Shown here: positions 5,908-6,075 of the stretch, in pieces
Layout: every line of letters starts with the position of its first letter
How positions within the stretch are numbered: position 1 is the stretch's first letter
DNA from: an uncultured Eubacteriales bacterium
GTDB lineage: Bacteria; Bacillota; Clostridia; Oscillospirales; Oscillospiraceae
Direction: 5' to 3'
NCBI GenBank assembly: GCA_900546485.1
Contig: URDK01000121.1
Location: 1 to 6,075 of the forward strand
Length of the DNA: 6,075 nt
The notes under the pieces: generated by a model
The model's input: only the letters and a program-made list of their open reading frames with translations
The model's database searches: none
Told to the model about the DNA's origin: nothing
Position numbers and translations under genes: made by a program

Positions 5908-5936
5908 TTGACAACGGGCCAGAAGCTCATTATAAT
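5908..5936 (+). promoter_or_regulatory. Consensus sigma-A promoter of the tRNA-Pro gene
   Basis: TTGACA (5908-5913) and TATAAT (5931-5936) both match consensus exactly with the ideal 17-base spacer. Transcription should start near 5943, about seven bases before the mature tRNA. The -10 box sits in a perfect 12-base palindrome (5927-5938). Confidence 0.9.
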
Positions 5937-5949
5937 GATAAAGCTGTCT

Positions 5950-6025
5950 CGGGGTGTAGCGCAGATGGTAGCGCGCATGGTTCGGGACCATGAGGCCGCG
6001 AGTTCAAGTCTCGCCACTCCGACCA
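5950..6025 (+). tRNA. trnP: tRNA-Pro (anticodon CGG), with encoded CCA
   Basis: Reads CCG proline codons. The cloverleaf folds fully. The acceptor stem CGGGGTG pairs with CACTCCG (one G-T pair). The D arm is GCGC/GCGC with G18-G19 in the loop. The anticodon stem CATGG/CCATG encloses TTCGGGA, giving anticodon CGG at 5983-5985 followed by G37. The variable loop has five bases, and the T arm GCGAG/CTCGC encloses TTCAAGT. C1-G72 with discriminator A73 (6022) is the bacterial proline identity pattern. The CCA at 6023-6025 is encoded. The gene diverges from the M23-M50 pair. Confidence 0.96.
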
Positions 6026-6075
6026 TGCGGAGTATCATTAAAGGATCTGAAAAGGTCTGCTGATGATACTCCGCA
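6026..6075. repeat. Perfect 13-bp inverted repeat directly after the tRNA (possible terminator)
   Basis: TGCGGAGTATCAT (6026-6038) is exactly complementary to ATGATACTCCGCA (6063-6075). The intervening 24 bases contain a weak inner hairpin (GATC 6044-6047 with GGTC 6054-6057). The first arm begins at the base after CCA and the second ends at the last base of the window, so it could extend further. A run of T beyond 6075 would make it a tRNA terminator. The long loop is unusual for that, and a small repeat element or the edge of an insertion is the alternative. Confidence 0.6.

Noticed and set aside
5855..5914. TTG start at 5914 for the M23 gene
   Set aside because: It overlaps the -35 box of the tRNA promoter, has no Shine-Dalgarno, and adds 20 residues ahead of a normal N-terminal anchor.
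5927..5938. Palindromic TATAAT region as a bidirectional promoter also serving the M23 gene
   Set aside because: The minus strand does read TATAAT at 5929-5934, but the -35 position at 17 bases falls in the tRNA and reads ACACCC, a poor match.
5826..6038. 70-codon minus-strand open frame across the tRNA-Pro gene
   Set aside because: Its translation includes the antisense of the tRNA, a well-known source of spurious proteins.
1..6075. CRISPR array, transposon ends or phage genes
   Set aside because: No spaced direct repeats, no transposase or integrase motifs and no target-site duplications were seen on either strand.

Overview
The window looks like chromosomal DNA of a GC-rich, spore-forming-type Firmicute, most likely a clostridial gut lineage near Oscillospiraceae/Ruminococcaceae (inference). 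The reasons are a TIGR03960/TIGR03936 radical SAM pair, an M23-M50 peptidase pair of SpoIVFA/SpoIVFB type, a membrane-anchored XRE regulator and strong G-rich Shine-Dalgarno sites. Reading frames are intact and tightly packed. I see no transposase, integrase, CRISPR array or phage gene.

Left block (1-3500, all minus strand): a four-gene overlapping operon transcribed right to left. It runs from a B12-type radical SAM protein (TIGR03960, 3500 to 1665), through its usual partner (TIGR03936/DUF2344, 1672 to 1013) and a complete CatP-like chloramphenicol acetyltransferase (1016 to 345), to the N-terminal third of moaA (345 to the window edge). Every junction overlaps by 1 to 8 bases, so the genes are probably translationally coupled. 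A good promoter (3531-3559) sits just upstream of the first gene.

Middle (3501-4428): a 169-base divergent control region carries one promoter for each direction and a perfect 6-bp dyad abutting the second. It is followed by a plus-strand XRE-family regulator with one transmembrane helix and an extracytoplasmic domain I do not recognise.

Right block (4437-6075): an M50 site-2-type protease and, upstream of it, a membrane-anchored M23 (LytM) protein overlap by four bases on the minus strand, the layout of spoIVFA-spoIVFB. They converge on the XRE gene with only 8 bases between stop codons. Divergent from them is a tRNA-Pro(CGG) with a consensus promoter and encoded CCA. A perfect 13-bp inverted repeat starts directly after the CCA and runs to the last base of the window.

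In many Firmicutes the M23-M50 pair, the radical SAM pair and rng-rplU-rpmA lie together. Here that neighbourhood appears split by the XRE gene, and cat plus moaA stand where rng/rplU would be expected. I do not see a clearly new defence or mobile system. The most unusual points are the cat-like gene embedded in a radical SAM/moaA operon and the membrane-tethered regulator inserted into the cluster.
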